From: Ferrovibrio sp035304305
GTDB lineage: Bacteria > Pseudomonadota > Alphaproteobacteria > Ferrovibrionales > Ferrovibrionaceae
NCBI RefSeq assembly: GCF_035304305.1
Contig: NZ_DATGQG010000027.1
Location: 1 to 29,010, forward strand
Direction: 5' to 3'
Length of the DNA: 29,010 nt
Position 1 is the stretch's first letter, and the number at the start of each line of letters is the position of its first letter. The notes under the pieces are model-generated. The model searched no databases. It was given only the letters and a program-made list of their open reading frames with translations, and was not told where the DNA came from. A program made the position numbers and the translations under genes. Of this stretch, positions 1 through 6,045 are shown piece after piece.

Positions 1-390
1 CGAGACATGGGTGAGCGCCACCATCAGGTCATGCTCGTCGCTGCGCTGCAGGGCCTCGTCCAGCAGCGCGCGGCGCATCTGTTCTTCCGCTTCCCACCAG
101 TCCTGGCTCCAGTCCGGCGCCTGGGCGGCGGCGGCGGCGGCACGCCAGTCCTCAACCGCGCCGACGCGCACATCGGGAAAGCCGAGACCCGCGACATAGA
201 GCTCGGCATCCTCGATCTCGGACGGCTCCAGCGGCTGGCCGACGGCGGCGAACCAGCTCATGCCGCCGATCAGCTTCGCTAGCCGCGCCACGCCGCGTAG
301 CGGGCCGTCATCGGCGAGGCTCAGATGCTCGAGCTCTTCGTCCTCATCGTCGTCATTGGCGACTTCGACGACCTTGTGAAACTTCACCAT
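1..390 (-). CDS. Unknown acidic protein, C-terminus cut by window edge
   Basis: An open frame of 130 codons reads leftward from an ATG at 390 and runs off the window at base 1, so the C-terminus is missing. The N-terminus reads MVKFHKVVEV and is followed by a strongly acidic stretch (NDDDEDEEL, residues 12-20). A hydrophobic patch with GGMSWF follows near residue 45, and later comes a Trp-rich segment (DWSQDWWEAEE). I see no signal peptide and do not recognise a family. It starts 12 bases after the stop of the gentisate dioxygenase gene on the same strand, so it is almost certainly co-transcribed with it. A role in the same aromatic pathway (thioesterase, isomerase or accessory protein) is possible, but nothing in the visible residues shows it. 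Confidence 0.65.
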   Translation of the reverse strand, partial: MVKFHKVVEVANDDDEDEELEHLSLADDGPLRGVARLAKLIGGMSWFAAVGQPLEPSEIEDAELYVAGLGFPDVRVGAVEDWRAAAAAAQAPDWSQDWWEAEEQMRRALLDEALQRSDEHDLMVALTHVS

Positions 391-402
391 GGGATATGCC
401 TT

Positions 403-1473
403 CTACCGGTTGCCGCGGCTTTCGCGCCACAGGCCGAGCGCCTTCTGCACCGGCCGGTCCGAGAAGCTGAACAGCACGGCATCGCTGTTGGTTGCATGAT
501 GGCGGTGCGGCACCCAGCTCGGGATCACGAAGGTGTCGCGCTTGCTCCAGTCGAAGCGCTGCGCCGCGTCGCCGTCGCCCACCAGGGTATAGCCTTCCCC
601 CTCCACCACGCTGAACACCGTGGCGTCCGAGCAGCGGTAGCGCTCGCCGCTGAAGCCCCTGGGCAGCAGCTGCATGAAGGTGCCGATGGTGGGCATGGCG
701 CTCTGGCCCGTCGCCGGATTGACATACTGCAGCTTCAGGCCGTGGCAGGGGTCCCATTCCTCGGCGCGCCGCATGGTCTCCAGCGCCTCGCGGGTGCGGC
801 GGTAGGGATAGTTGAAGACCGGCGAGGTCGGCGTCCGAACCTCGTGGTCGACCGGCAGCAGGCCGGAACCGTAGCGCGCCAGCGCATCGCCGACGGGACG
901 CGACAGCGGCTGGCTGTCCTCCGGGTATTTCTCGGCAAAGGAACAGTCCAGCGTCTGCACCAGCGGGATGTCGAGCCCGTCCATCCACACCATCGGCCTG
1001 TCGGACTCGTTGCCGTGGTCGTGCCAGGTCCAGGACGGCGTGATGACGAAGTCGCCCTCCTCCATGAGGGTCTTCTCGCCGTCCACCGCCGTATAGGCGC
1101 CGCTGCCCTCGACGACGAAGCGCAGGGCCGACTGGGTATGGCGGTGCGACGGCGCGACCTCGCCGGGCATGATCAGCTGCAGCCCGGCATAGAGCGCGGT
1201 GGTGATCTTCGACTGGCCCGGCATGCCGGGATTCTCCAGCACCAGCACGCGGCGCTCGGCCTCCTTCGCGGTGATCAGGCTGCCGGCTTCCATGATCGCG
1301 TCGCGGATCGCGGCGTAATGCCAGATCGCCGGCTGGCAGGCGCTTTTCGGCTCCGGGATCACCAGGCCATGCAGCACCTCCCAGAGCGGCGCCAGCTTGT
1401 GCCGGCCGATCCGCTCGTAATAGGCCCGGCGCTGCTGCAGCACGGACGGATCAGGCGCGGTCTGCTGGTTCAT
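403..1473 (-). CDS. Gentisate 1,2-dioxygenase (double-cupin ring-cleavage enzyme)
   Basis: The protein is 356 aa, the usual length for gentisate 1,2-dioxygenase, which opens gentisate (2,5-dihydroxybenzoate) between C1 and C2 to maleylpyruvate using Fe(II) and O2 in the cytoplasm. It has two cupin domains. The N-terminal one carries the metal site: His110 and His112 (PSHRHTQSALRF) and His151 (TWHDHGN). The C-terminal cupin (about residues 240-330, with SVVEGEGYTLVGDGD and PSWVPHRHH) is the second barrel typical of the family. The ATG at 1473 has GGAGG seven bases upstream. The next gene upstream in the operon is the PaaA-like oxygenase, 163 bases away, with a palindromic repeat pair in the gap. 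No maleylpyruvate isomerase or fumarylpyruvate hydrolase gene is in view. Other salicylate- or hydroxynaphthoate-type dioxygenases share the fold, so substrate is inferred from overall sequence. Confidence 0.88.
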   Translation of the reverse strand: MNQQTAPDPSVLQQRRAYYERIGRHKLAPLWEVLHGLVIPEPKSACQPAIWHYAAIRDAIMEAGSLITAKEAERRVLVLENPGMPGQSKITTALYAGLQLIMPGEVAPSHRHTQSALRFVVEGSGAYTAVDGEKTLMEEGDFVITPSWTWHDHGNESDRPMVWMDGLDIPLVQTLDCSFAEKYPEDSQPLSRPVGDALARYGSGLLPVDHEVRTPTSPVFNYPYRRTREALETMRRAEEWDPCHGLKLQYVNPATGQSAMPTIGTFMQLLPRGFSGERYRCSDATVFSVVEGEGYTLVGDGDAAQRFDWSKRDTFVIPSWVPHRHHATNSDAVLFSFSDRPVQKALGLWRESRGNR

Positions 1474-1533
1474 GGCTTTTCCTCCGCAGGGCGGATGCGT
1501 TCAGCATATCAGAGGTTCGTGCGAACCCAAGAC

Positions 1534-1624
1534 GTGGATGCCCGGCACAAGCCCGGGCATGACATGGATATGATGGCGACGCTCTACTCTAATTGTCATG
1601 GCCGGGCTTGTCCCGGCCATCCAC
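1534..1624. repeat. Inverted pair of 30-bp REP-like palindromes
   Basis: Two 30-bp units, 1534-1563 and 1595-1624, lie in opposite orientation 31 bases apart. Each is itself a hairpin: ATGCCCGG/CCGGGCAT in the first, ATGGCCGGG/CCCGGCCAT in the second. Aligned in the same orientation they differ at only three positions, and two of these form a compensated base pair. Elements of this type (cgtcatggccgggcttgtcccggcc) are familiar as dispersed intergenic repeats in alphaproteobacteria. It lies within the operon, between the oxygenase and gentisate dioxygenase genes, where it could stabilise the 3' end of the upstream message or attenuate the downstream part. Confidence 0.8.
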
Positions 1625-1636
1625 GATTTTCTTTAC

Positions 1637-2353
1637 TCACGCCGCGGCCGGCAGGTCCGGCAGCTTCAGCCTGAAATGGCCTTCGACGAGTTCCTTCACG
1701 CGGGCGAGGTAGTCGGCCAGCATCTCCTCGTTGGAGCGCTGCTTGATGCCCCATTTGCGGTAGATCTCGTTGTTCTTCGAGCCCGCCCGGCCGAAGAAGG
1801 CCGGCAGATAGGGGAAATAGCGGTCGATGGCGTCCTGCACCTCGGCGCGGCCCTGCTCGGTCCTGAGCAGCTCGTCGCAGAAATCCTTGCCGAACTGGGC
1901 GTGGAAGCGTTCCTCCGGCATGGTCATGCGCGAGAGATTGCGCAGGGGCAGGAAGCTGCAATGGGCGAGGTCTTCCACCTGCAGGATCTCGGCCAGATCG
2001 GCGATCGCCTTGATGACGCAGAACTCGGCCCAGGTCTTGAGCGGGAATTCGAAGATCGAGAGCGGGCGCTTGTCCGGGTTCGGCACCATCTTCTCGGCCG
2101 GAATGCCCATCTCCAGGCCGAGATCGCGGAAGCGCACATGGTGGCCGTATTCCTCCATGGCGACGCGGCAGGTCAGCCATTTGGCGTAAGGGTTCGGCGC
2201 CAGCGCGATGGCCGGCTCGTCGAAGACCTGCGCGCCGTAGAGCTCGTTCACCGCATGGCTGATGACGATCTTCTCCAGGGCGACGCGGAATTCCTCCGGC
2301 TGGTCGGCCAGTTCGGCGCAGGTCTTCACGGTGGGAATGGCAGGGGCGGACAT
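1637..2353 (-). CDS. PaaA/PaaC-family diiron oxygenase subunit
   Basis: This 238-aa protein resembles the phenylacetyl-CoA epoxidase catalytic subunit family (PaaA_PaaC, ferritin-like four-helix bundle). The diiron ligands are visible as two ExxH motifs, E68-x-x-H71 (AMEEYGHH) and E148-x-x-H151 (PEERFHAQ), with helix-1 E37 (NELYG) and helix-3 E122 (AEILQVED) as the remaining carboxylates. It is shorter than PaaA (about 300 aa) and much shorter than benzoyl-CoA epoxidase BoxB (about 470 aa). No PaaB, PaaC or PaaD partner is nearby. Instead a reductase and an SDR gene precede it and gentisate dioxygenase follows. The likely job is O2-dependent epoxidation or hydroxylation of an aromatic, probably CoA-bound, substrate on the way to gentisate; the substrate is an inference. 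The start is the ATG at 2353, ten bases after the SDR stop. Confidence 0.8.
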   Translation of the reverse strand: MSAPAIPTVKTCAELADQPEEFRVALEKIVISHAVNELYGAQVFDEPAIALAPNPYAKWLTCRVAMEEYGHHVRFRDLGLEMGIPAEKMVPNPDKRPLSIFEFPLKTWAEFCVIKAIADLAEILQVEDLAHCSFLPLRNLSRMTMPEERFHAQFGKDFCDELLRTEQGRAEVQDAIDRYFPYLPAFFGRAGSKNNEIYRKWGIKQRSNEEMLADYLARVKELVEGHFRLKLPDLPAAA

Positions 2354-2363
2354 TGCAGGCTCC

Positions 2364-3281
2364 TCAGGTCACGGGATCGGTGTTGAAGACTTCCAGGTCG
2401 GTTTTCAGGTCGGTGTAATGCGGCGCCAGCGTCGCGGCGGCGGCAGCATTCAGCGCCGCGAGGTCGCCATCGCCCTTCGTCACCAGCTGCGCCGCCGGGC
2501 GCGGCTGGCTGAACAGGAAGACCTCGCGCCCGCGCACGCCGAACAGCTGCCCGGTGACGTTCGCCGCCAGGTCCGAGCAGAGCCAGCTCACGAGGGTGGC
2601 GACATGGCGCGGCTCGGCTTTCAGCGCGCGCTCCTTGTAGGCGGCCTGCGCCTCGTTGGCCGGCCGGATGCTGTCGGTCACGCGGGTGGCGGCAAACGGC
2701 GCAACCGCGTTGCAGGTCACCTGGCTGCGCGCCATGTCCATGGCGACCACGCGGGTGAGGCCCAGCAGGCCGGCCTTTGCGGAGGCATAGGCCGCCTGGC
2801 CGAAATTGCCGTAGAGCCCGGCCGAGGAGGTGATGTTGACGATGCGGCCATGCGACCGGCCCGCCTTCTGCTGCTCGCGCATGAAGGGCGTCGCGGCGGC
2901 CGCGAGATAGAAGGCGGCGAAGAGGTTGGTGCGCAGCACGGCCTCGAAATTCGCCGCATCGCCCTTGAAGATGAAGGCGTCGCGCAGGATCGCGGCGTTG
3001 TTCACCACGATGTCGATGCCGCCGAGCTGGTCCACCGCCAGCTTCACCGCCTGCTGCGCCGCCTCGGGGCTGGCGATGCTCTGCGGGAAGGCCATGCCGC
3101 CGATATCCGCGGCGGCGTCGGCGGCCACCTTCGGATCGGCGCCGGTGCCGTCGATGCCGGTGCCGGGATCGGCGATCAGCACCTTCGCGCCGCGCGCCGC
3201 CAGGTCCTTCGCGATCGCCAGGCCGATGCCGCGGCCGCCGCCGCTCACCAGCGCCACGCGGCCTTTCAGTTCACCACTCAT
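2364..3281 (-). CDS. SDR dehydrogenase, MFE-2-like 3-hydroxyacyl-CoA dehydrogenase type
   Basis: A 305-aa short-chain dehydrogenase/reductase. The NAD(P)-binding motif GGGRGIG is at residues 14-20, NNAA at 94-97, and the catalytic Ser153, Tyr165 and Lys169 (YASAK) are all present. It is about 50 residues longer than a standard FabG-like SDR. Its layout (NNAAILRD after the cofactor domain, a C-terminal extension beginning near GQLFGVRG) resembles the dehydrogenase domain of peroxisomal multifunctional enzyme 2, which acts on 3-hydroxyacyl-CoA thioesters. That hints the pathway handles CoA esters; oxidation of a ring dihydrodiol or hydroxy intermediate produced by the neighbouring oxygenase is an alternative. 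Its ATG overlaps the stop of the reductase gene by four bases (ATGA), indicating translational coupling. Confidence 0.85.
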   Translation of the reverse strand: MSGELKGRVALVSGGGRGIGLAIAKDLAARGAKVLIADPGTGIDGTGADPKVAADAAADIGGMAFPQSIASPEAAQQAVKLAVDQLGGIDIVVNNAAILRDAFIFKGDAANFEAVLRTNLFAAFYLAAAATPFMREQQKAGRSHGRIVNITSSAGLYGNFGQAAYASAKAGLLGLTRVVAMDMARSQVTCNAVAPFAATRVTDSIRPANEAQAAYKERALKAEPRHVATLVSWLCSDLAANVTGQLFGVRGREVFLFSQPRPAAQLVTKGDGDLAALNAAAAATLAPHYTDLKTDLEVFNTDPVT

Positions 3282-4309
3282 GCAGCACCCTTGTTCAGTG
3301 CGGCCTTATCGGCCTCGGTGTAGAAGGCGTCGGCATGGCAATCCTCGCGGCGCAGGCCGGCACCGGTCAGCGCCGCCATGCAGGTCTCGACCATCGCCGG
3401 CGGGCCGCAGAGATAGGCTTTCGCGCCGTCGAGATTGCCGTGATCGGCCTTCACCGCATCGGCGAGGAAGCCGGTGCGGCGCTGCGTCTCGCCGCTCGGC
3501 TGCGACAGCACCGGGATGAAGCGGAAATTCGGATGCCGGGCCTCGAGATCGCGGAAATGGTCTTCCAGATAGAGGTCGCGCTCGTCGCGCACGCCGAAAT
3601 AGAGGTGGATCGGCTGCTTCATGCCGAGCTGCAGCGCGCGTTCGGTGATCGACTTGATCGGCGCCAGCCCCGAGCCGCCGGCCAGCGCGATGATCGGCCC
3701 GGTATGGTTCTCGCGCAGGAAGGAAATGCCGCGCGGGCCTTCCACCGTCACCGCGTCGCCGGGTTTCAGCTGCTCCAGCACATAGGGGCTGACCCTGCCG
3801 CCGGGCACCAGGCGGATGTGGAATTCCAGATCCTTCTCGCCCGGCTGGCTCGCCATCGAATAGTCGCGGGTCGGCAGGCCGGGAAAGGTCACCGCGGCAT
3901 ACTGCCCGGCGGAAAAGACGAAGGGACCGCCGGCATCGATCTTCAGGCGGATGCGGCGGATGTCATGGGTCACCGCCTCGATGCTGATCACGCTGCAGGT
4001 CAGCCTGCGCTGCGGATGGGCGGCGATCTCGCCCTCCTCCAGCCAGGCCACTTCGCAGTCCGACTGCGGCGTGGCGCGGCAGGCGAGGATCAGCCCGGCG
4101 GCGCGCTCCTCGTCCGACAGGGCGAATTCGGAATAGGGCAGCATCTCGACCTCGCCGCGCAGCAGCATCGACTTGCAGGCGCCGCAATTGCCCGACTGGC
4201 AGCCGCAGGGATAGTCGAAGCCGGCAAACTGCGCCGCCGACAGGATGGTGTCGCCGTCTTCCACGGTCACCGGCTGCGGCAGCTGGCGCACGATCACGGT
4301 ATGGGCCAC
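3278..4309 (-). CDS. [2Fe-2S]/FAD/NAD oxygenase reductase
   Basis: The 343-aa protein has an N-terminal plant-type ferredoxin domain followed by a ferredoxin-NADP reductase module, the order seen in phenol hydroxylase and benzoate dioxygenase reductases (PaaE has the reverse order). Cluster ligands are C37, C42, C45 and C77 (C-x4-C-x2-C...C). The FAD motif is RDYSMAS, the nicotinamide-binding part has GGSGLAPIKS, and the late motif is YLCGPPAMVE. It should pass electrons from NAD(P)H to the diiron oxygenase encoded two genes downstream. I place the start at GTG 4309: GAGGA lies eight bases upstream, and the ferredoxin strand begins right after it. A longer in-frame ATG at 4585 would add about 90 residues that match nothing in the family and would run across the promoter and hairpin region. 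Confidence 0.88.
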   Translation of the reverse strand: MAHTVIVRQLPQPVTVEDGDTILSAAQFAGFDYPCGCQSGNCGACKSMLLRGEVEMLPYSEFALSDEERAAGLILACRATPQSDCEVAWLEEGEIAAHPQRRLTCSVISIEAVTHDIRRIRLKIDAGGPFVFSAGQYAAVTFPGLPTRDYSMASQPGEKDLEFHIRLVPGGRVSPYVLEQLKPGDAVTVEGPRGISFLRENHTGPIIALAGGSGLAPIKSITERALQLGMKQPIHLYFGVRDERDLYLEDHFRDLEARHPNFRFIPVLSQPSGETQRRTGFLADAVKADHGNLDGAKAYLCGPPAMVETCMAALTGAGLRREDCHADAFYTEADKAALNKGAA

Positions 4310-4353
4310 GGGGGCGGTCCTCGCGCTGGTCTCGCGGTGTTTCCTCAGCCGGG

Positions 4354-4383
4354 ATGATAGGGCGGGGCTCGAAGGAGTGTCAA
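4354..4383 (-). promoter_or_regulatory. Sigma-70-type promoter of the gentisate operon
   Basis: Read leftward, a perfect -35 TTGACA (4383-4378) is followed by an 18-base spacer and -10 TATCAT (4359-4354, five of six consensus). Transcription would start near 4347, leaving a leader of about 38 bases before the GTG start of the reductase. A palindrome abuts the -35 box. Confidence 0.7.
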
Positions 4384-4404
4384 ATTGTTTGGCATCCCAA
4401 CAAT
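4384..4404. promoter_or_regulatory. MarR-type operator palindrome next to the -35 box
   Basis: An imperfect inverted repeat has arms ATTGTTTGG (4384-4392) and CCCAACAAT (4396-4404), eight of nine positions complementary, around CAT. It directly adjoins the -35 box of the leftward operon promoter and lies upstream of the divergent marR gene. Size and symmetry fit a MarR dimer; the assignment to the neighbouring MarR is by position only. Confidence 0.55.
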
Positions 4405-4412
4405 CAGCGAAA

Positions 4413-4441
4413 TTGCCCATCGCCGCGGGATCGGCTATGAA
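4413..4441 (+). promoter_or_regulatory. Possible marR promoter
   Basis: TTGCCC (4413-4418), a 17-base spacer and TATGAA (4436-4441) form a moderate sigma-70-like match pointing at marR. It would give a leader of about 170 bases containing several hairpins. The match is weak enough to arise by chance. Confidence 0.3.
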
Positions 4442-4471
4442 GTCTGCGGCGTCCGCCGCGCCGCGTCCGGG

Positions 4472-4508
4472 CAAAAGAAAACGCCCGGTCGGGGGGCAAC
4501 CGGGCGTT
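4472..4508 (-). terminator. Rho-independent terminator (leftward)
   Basis: A perfect 10-bp stem (4508-4499 with 4489-4480), a nine-base loop and eight T residues in nine positions read leftward. No minus-strand protein gene lies upstream of it, so it either ends the candidate small RNA or insulates the gentisate operon from antisense transcription. Confidence 0.7.
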
Positions 4509-4604
4509 ATGCGCAAAAGGCTGCGCGAAGAAAGCGCCGGAAGGGGGGGATCTTCCGGCACCCGCGGCAGCTTGCGCCGCCGCATGAACCCGATATGGGT
4601 TCGC
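4472..4604 (-). ncRNA. Candidate small RNA with two C6 loops and a Rho-independent end
   Basis: On the minus strand this stretch is a chain of perfect hairpins. In order they are GAACCC/GGGTTC (4602-4586), GCGGC/GCCGC (about 4580-4564), GCCGGAAG/CTTCCGGC (4559-4536, loop ATCCCCCC), GCGCA/TGCGC (4526-4511) and AACGCCCGGT/ACCGGGCGTT (4508-4480, loop TGCCCCCCG). The last is followed by a T-rich run (TTTTCTTTT, bases 4481-4473). Only the minus strand has the T-run, so the RNA should run leftward. Two loops exposing six cytosines each could pair with Shine-Dalgarno sequences, as in several alphaproteobacterial trans-acting sRNAs. I found no clear promoter for it, so the 5' end is a guess. Alternatively this is simply the structured leader of marR plus an insulating terminator. 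Confidence 0.45.
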
Positions 4605-4620
4605 CAACCGGAGTTTCCAA

Positions 4621-5187
4621 GTGAGCGATGCCAACATTTCCGTGAAGGCGCGACCGGTGCGACCCAAAGCCGCGACGCGACGCGCGGCGGCTGCCGGCAA
4701 CGGGCGCAAAGACGGGAAAAAACCGGCCTCGCCGGCCGTTCTGGGCGTGCTGCCGGATCTGCTCGGCTACACGCTCCGCCGCACGCAGGAGAGCGTGTTC
4801 AACGATTTTCTCACGAATGTCACAGCGCGGCTCGGGCAGAACGGCACCGGTGGCCTCACGCCGGGCCAGTTCGGCGTCATCGCCATCATCGCGGCCAATC
4901 CGGGCCTCAAGCAGATCGCCCTGGGCAGCGCGCTCGGCGTCGACCGCTCCACCATCGTCGCCGCGCTCGACCGGCTGGAACAGCGCGGCCTGATCGAGCG
5001 CCGCGCGGTGCCGCATGACCGCAGGGCGCATGCCCTCACCCTCACTCCGGAGGGCCAGCGCCTCTACAGGAAGGCGCTCACCCTGATCGAGCGCCATGAA
5101 GCGCGCATCGCCGCCGGCCTCACGCCGGAAGAGCGTGCCCAGCTCATGCTGCTGCTCGGGAAAGTGATGCGCGCGGCGGAGGCCTGA
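4621..5187 (+). CDS. MarR-family transcriptional regulator
   Basis: A 188-aa winged-helix regulator of the MarR family. The central helix-turn-helix reads through KQIALGSALGVDRSTIVAALDRLEQRGLIERR and the wing contains HDRRAHALTLTPEG, both typical. The first 45 residues are an unusual basic, Ala/Lys/Arg-rich extension (ARPVRPKAATRRAAAAG) absent from most MarR proteins. The GTG at 4621 is preceded by GGAG at seven bases. It is divergent from the gentisate operon, whose promoter carries a palindrome, so it most likely represses that operon and is released by a pathway aromatic or aryl-CoA. Ligand and target are inferred from context. Confidence 0.85.
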   Translation: MSDANISVKARPVRPKAATRRAAAAGNGRKDGKKPASPAVLGVLPDLLGYTLRRTQESVFNDFLTNVTARLGQNGTGGLTPGQFGVIAIIAANPGLKQIALGSALGVDRSTIVAALDRLEQRGLIERRAVPHDRRAHALTLTPEGQRLYRKALTLIERHEARIAAGLTPEERAQLMLLLGKVMRAAEA

Positions 5188-5204
5188 GCGGAAACCCGCT
5201 CAGG
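5183..5204. terminator. Bidirectional hairpin spanning two convergent stop codons
   Basis: A perfect 9-bp stem CCTGAGCGG/CCGCTCAGG with loop AAAC covers the stop codon of marR (5185-5187) and of the convergent response regulator (5202-5200). No T-run follows on either side, so it may act as a barrier or RNA-stabilising hairpin more than as a strong intrinsic terminator. Confidence 0.6.
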
Positions 5205-5976
5205 AATGCTGCAAGCCGCCGTATTCGGGATCGATCAGGCGGTAGCCCAGCCGCGGCTCGGTGAGCAGGAAGCGCGGCTCGTCGGGATCCTTCTCCAGCT
5301 TGCAGCGCACCTTGCGGGCCAGCACGCGCAGGGCCTGGCGCTGCTCGGCATTGTCGTGGCCCCAGAGCGTTTCGGTGAGCTGCCGCGTGCCGACCGGCTG
5401 GCCGCTGCGCTGCGCCAGCATCTTCACGAAACGCGCTTCCATCGGCGACAGGCGGACCGGGCGGTCCTCGCGCCGCGTGTCGCCGGTCGTGGTGTCGATC
5501 TGGAACGGCCCGACCTTGACCAGCCCGTTCGGCACCGCGCCGCGATCGGCGCTGCGGCGGAAGGCGACGCGCACGCGGGCCAGCAGCTCGCCGGGATCGA
5601 AGGGCTTGGTCACGTAATCCTCGGCGCCGAGATCCAGCGCGCGGATCTTGTCGTCGACCTCCTCGCGGCCGGACAGGATGATCACCGGCGCGCGTACCCG
5701 GGTCTCGCGGAAGCGTTCCAGGATGTCGAAGCCGGTCATGTCGGGCAGGCCGATATCCAGCAGGACGAGATCCGCGCCGCCCGCCTGGCTCAGCCCCTCG
5801 GCGCCGGTCGGCGCCTCGTAGACGCTGTAGCGCGCAGCCTCCAGGGTCGCGCGCAGGGCGGCGCGCACGGAGGTCGAGTCCTCGATCAGAAGAATGCTGC
5901 CCGGATCAGCCGTCTTGTGGATCAATGCCAGCCGGCCCTCCACCAGTTCAGGGTCGTTCCCGACCGTACTCCGCAT
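5200..5976 (-). CDS. OmpR/PhoB-type response regulator
   Basis: The 258-aa protein is a two-domain response regulator. The receiver has the acidic pair E32-D33, the phospho-acceptor Asp74 (LVLLDIGLPD), Ser102 and Lys124 (VTKPF). The C-terminal winged helix (about residues 155-250) ends with the characteristic LLTEPRLGYRL. No histidine kinase is adjacent; the next genes upstream on the strand encode PAS proteins without kinase domains, so its partner is elsewhere. The ATG at 5976 lacks a clear Shine-Dalgarno and gives an atypical 26-residue N-terminal tail. A TTG at 5925 with GGAGG eleven bases upstream would start just before the receiver and is a fair alternative. A possible stress promoter lies at 6080-6104. 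Confidence 0.87.
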   Translation of the reverse strand: MRSTVGNDPELVEGRLALIHKTADPGSILLIEDSTSVRAALRATLEAARYSVYEAPTGAEGLSQAGGADLVLLDIGLPDMTGFDILERFRETRVRAPVIILSGREEVDDKIRALDLGAEDYVTKPFDPGELLARVRVAFRRSADRGAVPNGLVKVGPFQIDTTTGDTRREDRPVRLSPMEARFVKMLAQRSGQPVGTRQLTETLWGHDNAEQRQALRVLARKVRCKLEKDPDEPRFLLTEPRLGYRLIDPEYGGLQHS

Positions 5977-6045
5977 TAAACTTAGTAAAAAAGAAACCGC
6001 AGGCCCAGCCTTTAATGCACGCGCAAGACGTGTGCCTGAACCGGA

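Noticed and set aside
325..1674. Long rightward open frame of 449 codons opposite the gentisate dioxygenase gene
   Set aside because: It is the antisense frame of a recognised gene in GC-rich DNA; its product is His/Arg/Ala-rich without domains.
4309..4585. N-terminal extension of the oxygenase reductase up to ATG 4585
   Set aside because: It would translate across the promoter, operator and hairpins, and the added residues are Pro/Arg-rich without family match; GTG 4309 has a proper ribosome site.
5930..5976. Start of the response regulator resembling a dispersed PELVEG-coding repeat
   Set aside because: The underlying bases differ from the known repeat at several places and there is no hairpin; more likely chance, though it adds doubt to the ATG 5976 start.
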